This document shows, in pieces, positions 63,982 through 64,000 of a stretch of DNA of 64,000 nucleotides. The DNA lies in NCBI GenBank assembly GCA_022496805.1, contig CM040087.1:33442253-33506252 (forward strand). The letters run 5' to 3'. The stretch is from Pohlia nutans. Lineage: Eukaryota; Streptophyta; Bryopsida; Bryales; Mniaceae. Position 1 is the first letter of the stretch. Each line of letters starts with the position of its first letter. Below the pieces are notes generated by a model. It did no database searches. It had not been told where the DNA came from and saw nothing but the letters and a program-made list of their open reading frames with translations. A program made the translations under genes and the position numbers.

Positions 63982-64000
63982 AAAGACTCTTCTTCCTCTT

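Noticed and set aside
63620..63983. Lys/Phe-rich ORFs near the window end
   Set aside because: Translation of poly-A and poly-T tracts.

Overview
This is a eukaryotic nuclear window, almost certainly from a plant. The one clear host gene, at 61232-61591 on the minus strand, encodes a plant-type TIM14/PAM18 J-protein. The rest is AT-rich sequence and layered transposable elements: Copia, CACTA-like, PIF/Harbinger-like and Mutator-like. I cannot name the species. No rRNA gene, CRISPR array or bacterial operon structure is visible.

Layout. 1-7700: host or unknown sequence cut by a PIF/Harbinger-like element (354-1359) and CACTA-like elements (2153-4188; 4633-4700; 4701-6612; 6673 onward). 7984-9390: remnant of a large DNA transposon, here called E. 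9398-11959: decayed Copia fragment. 12848-15435: two more E remnants. 15436-19457: a 4-kb element of a second family, here called R. 19458-21164: another E gene remnant, split by a solo LTR. 21417-26826: intact Copia (copia1) inserted in a 75-77 bp satellite that continues to about 27800. 27814-44944: a nearly complete E element. 45483-57398: an R element containing an inverted R4, which contains a young Copia (copia2, 49234-54692). 57400-64000: mostly unique AT-rich sequence with a U2 snRNA-like fragment, TIM14, a long hairpin and homopolymer-rich repeats.

Most interesting system: E (27814-44944, about 13.1 kb without the R2 insertion). Its ends share GAGCGGTGAGC and CCACGGTAATAGG motifs in inverted orientation. 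It carries two divergently transcribed genes. One is a Mutator-like transposase with an N-terminal Cys/His finger and a C-terminal SWIM finger (31927 to 28253). The other is a 12-exon gene (32550-44283) whose product joins a ParB-like DGNHR segment to a beta-class N4/N6 DNA-methyltransferase-like fold. The methyltransferase catalytic motif is degenerate in both copies where it can be read (D-V/L-P-D in place of DPPY). Four C-terminal copies of the second gene occur in the window, and one other copy also retains transposase, so the pairing looks like a property of the family. In the E element here, both genes carry premature stops.

Second system: R. Three insertions (34680-38684, 45483-57398, 47775-55681) start TGTC, end GACA and have perfect 5-bp target duplications (TTCTG, AACGT, GGTCC), as LTR retroelements do. 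None shows duplicated LTRs, RT or integrase. Each holds all or part of one long acidic, coiled-coil ORF. They are either giant solo LTRs with an internal ORF or an undescribed non-autonomous class.

The Copia elements have TATTG...CAATA LTR ends. Their primer-binding site matches the anticodon arm of initiator tRNA-Met, which implies half-tRNA priming.
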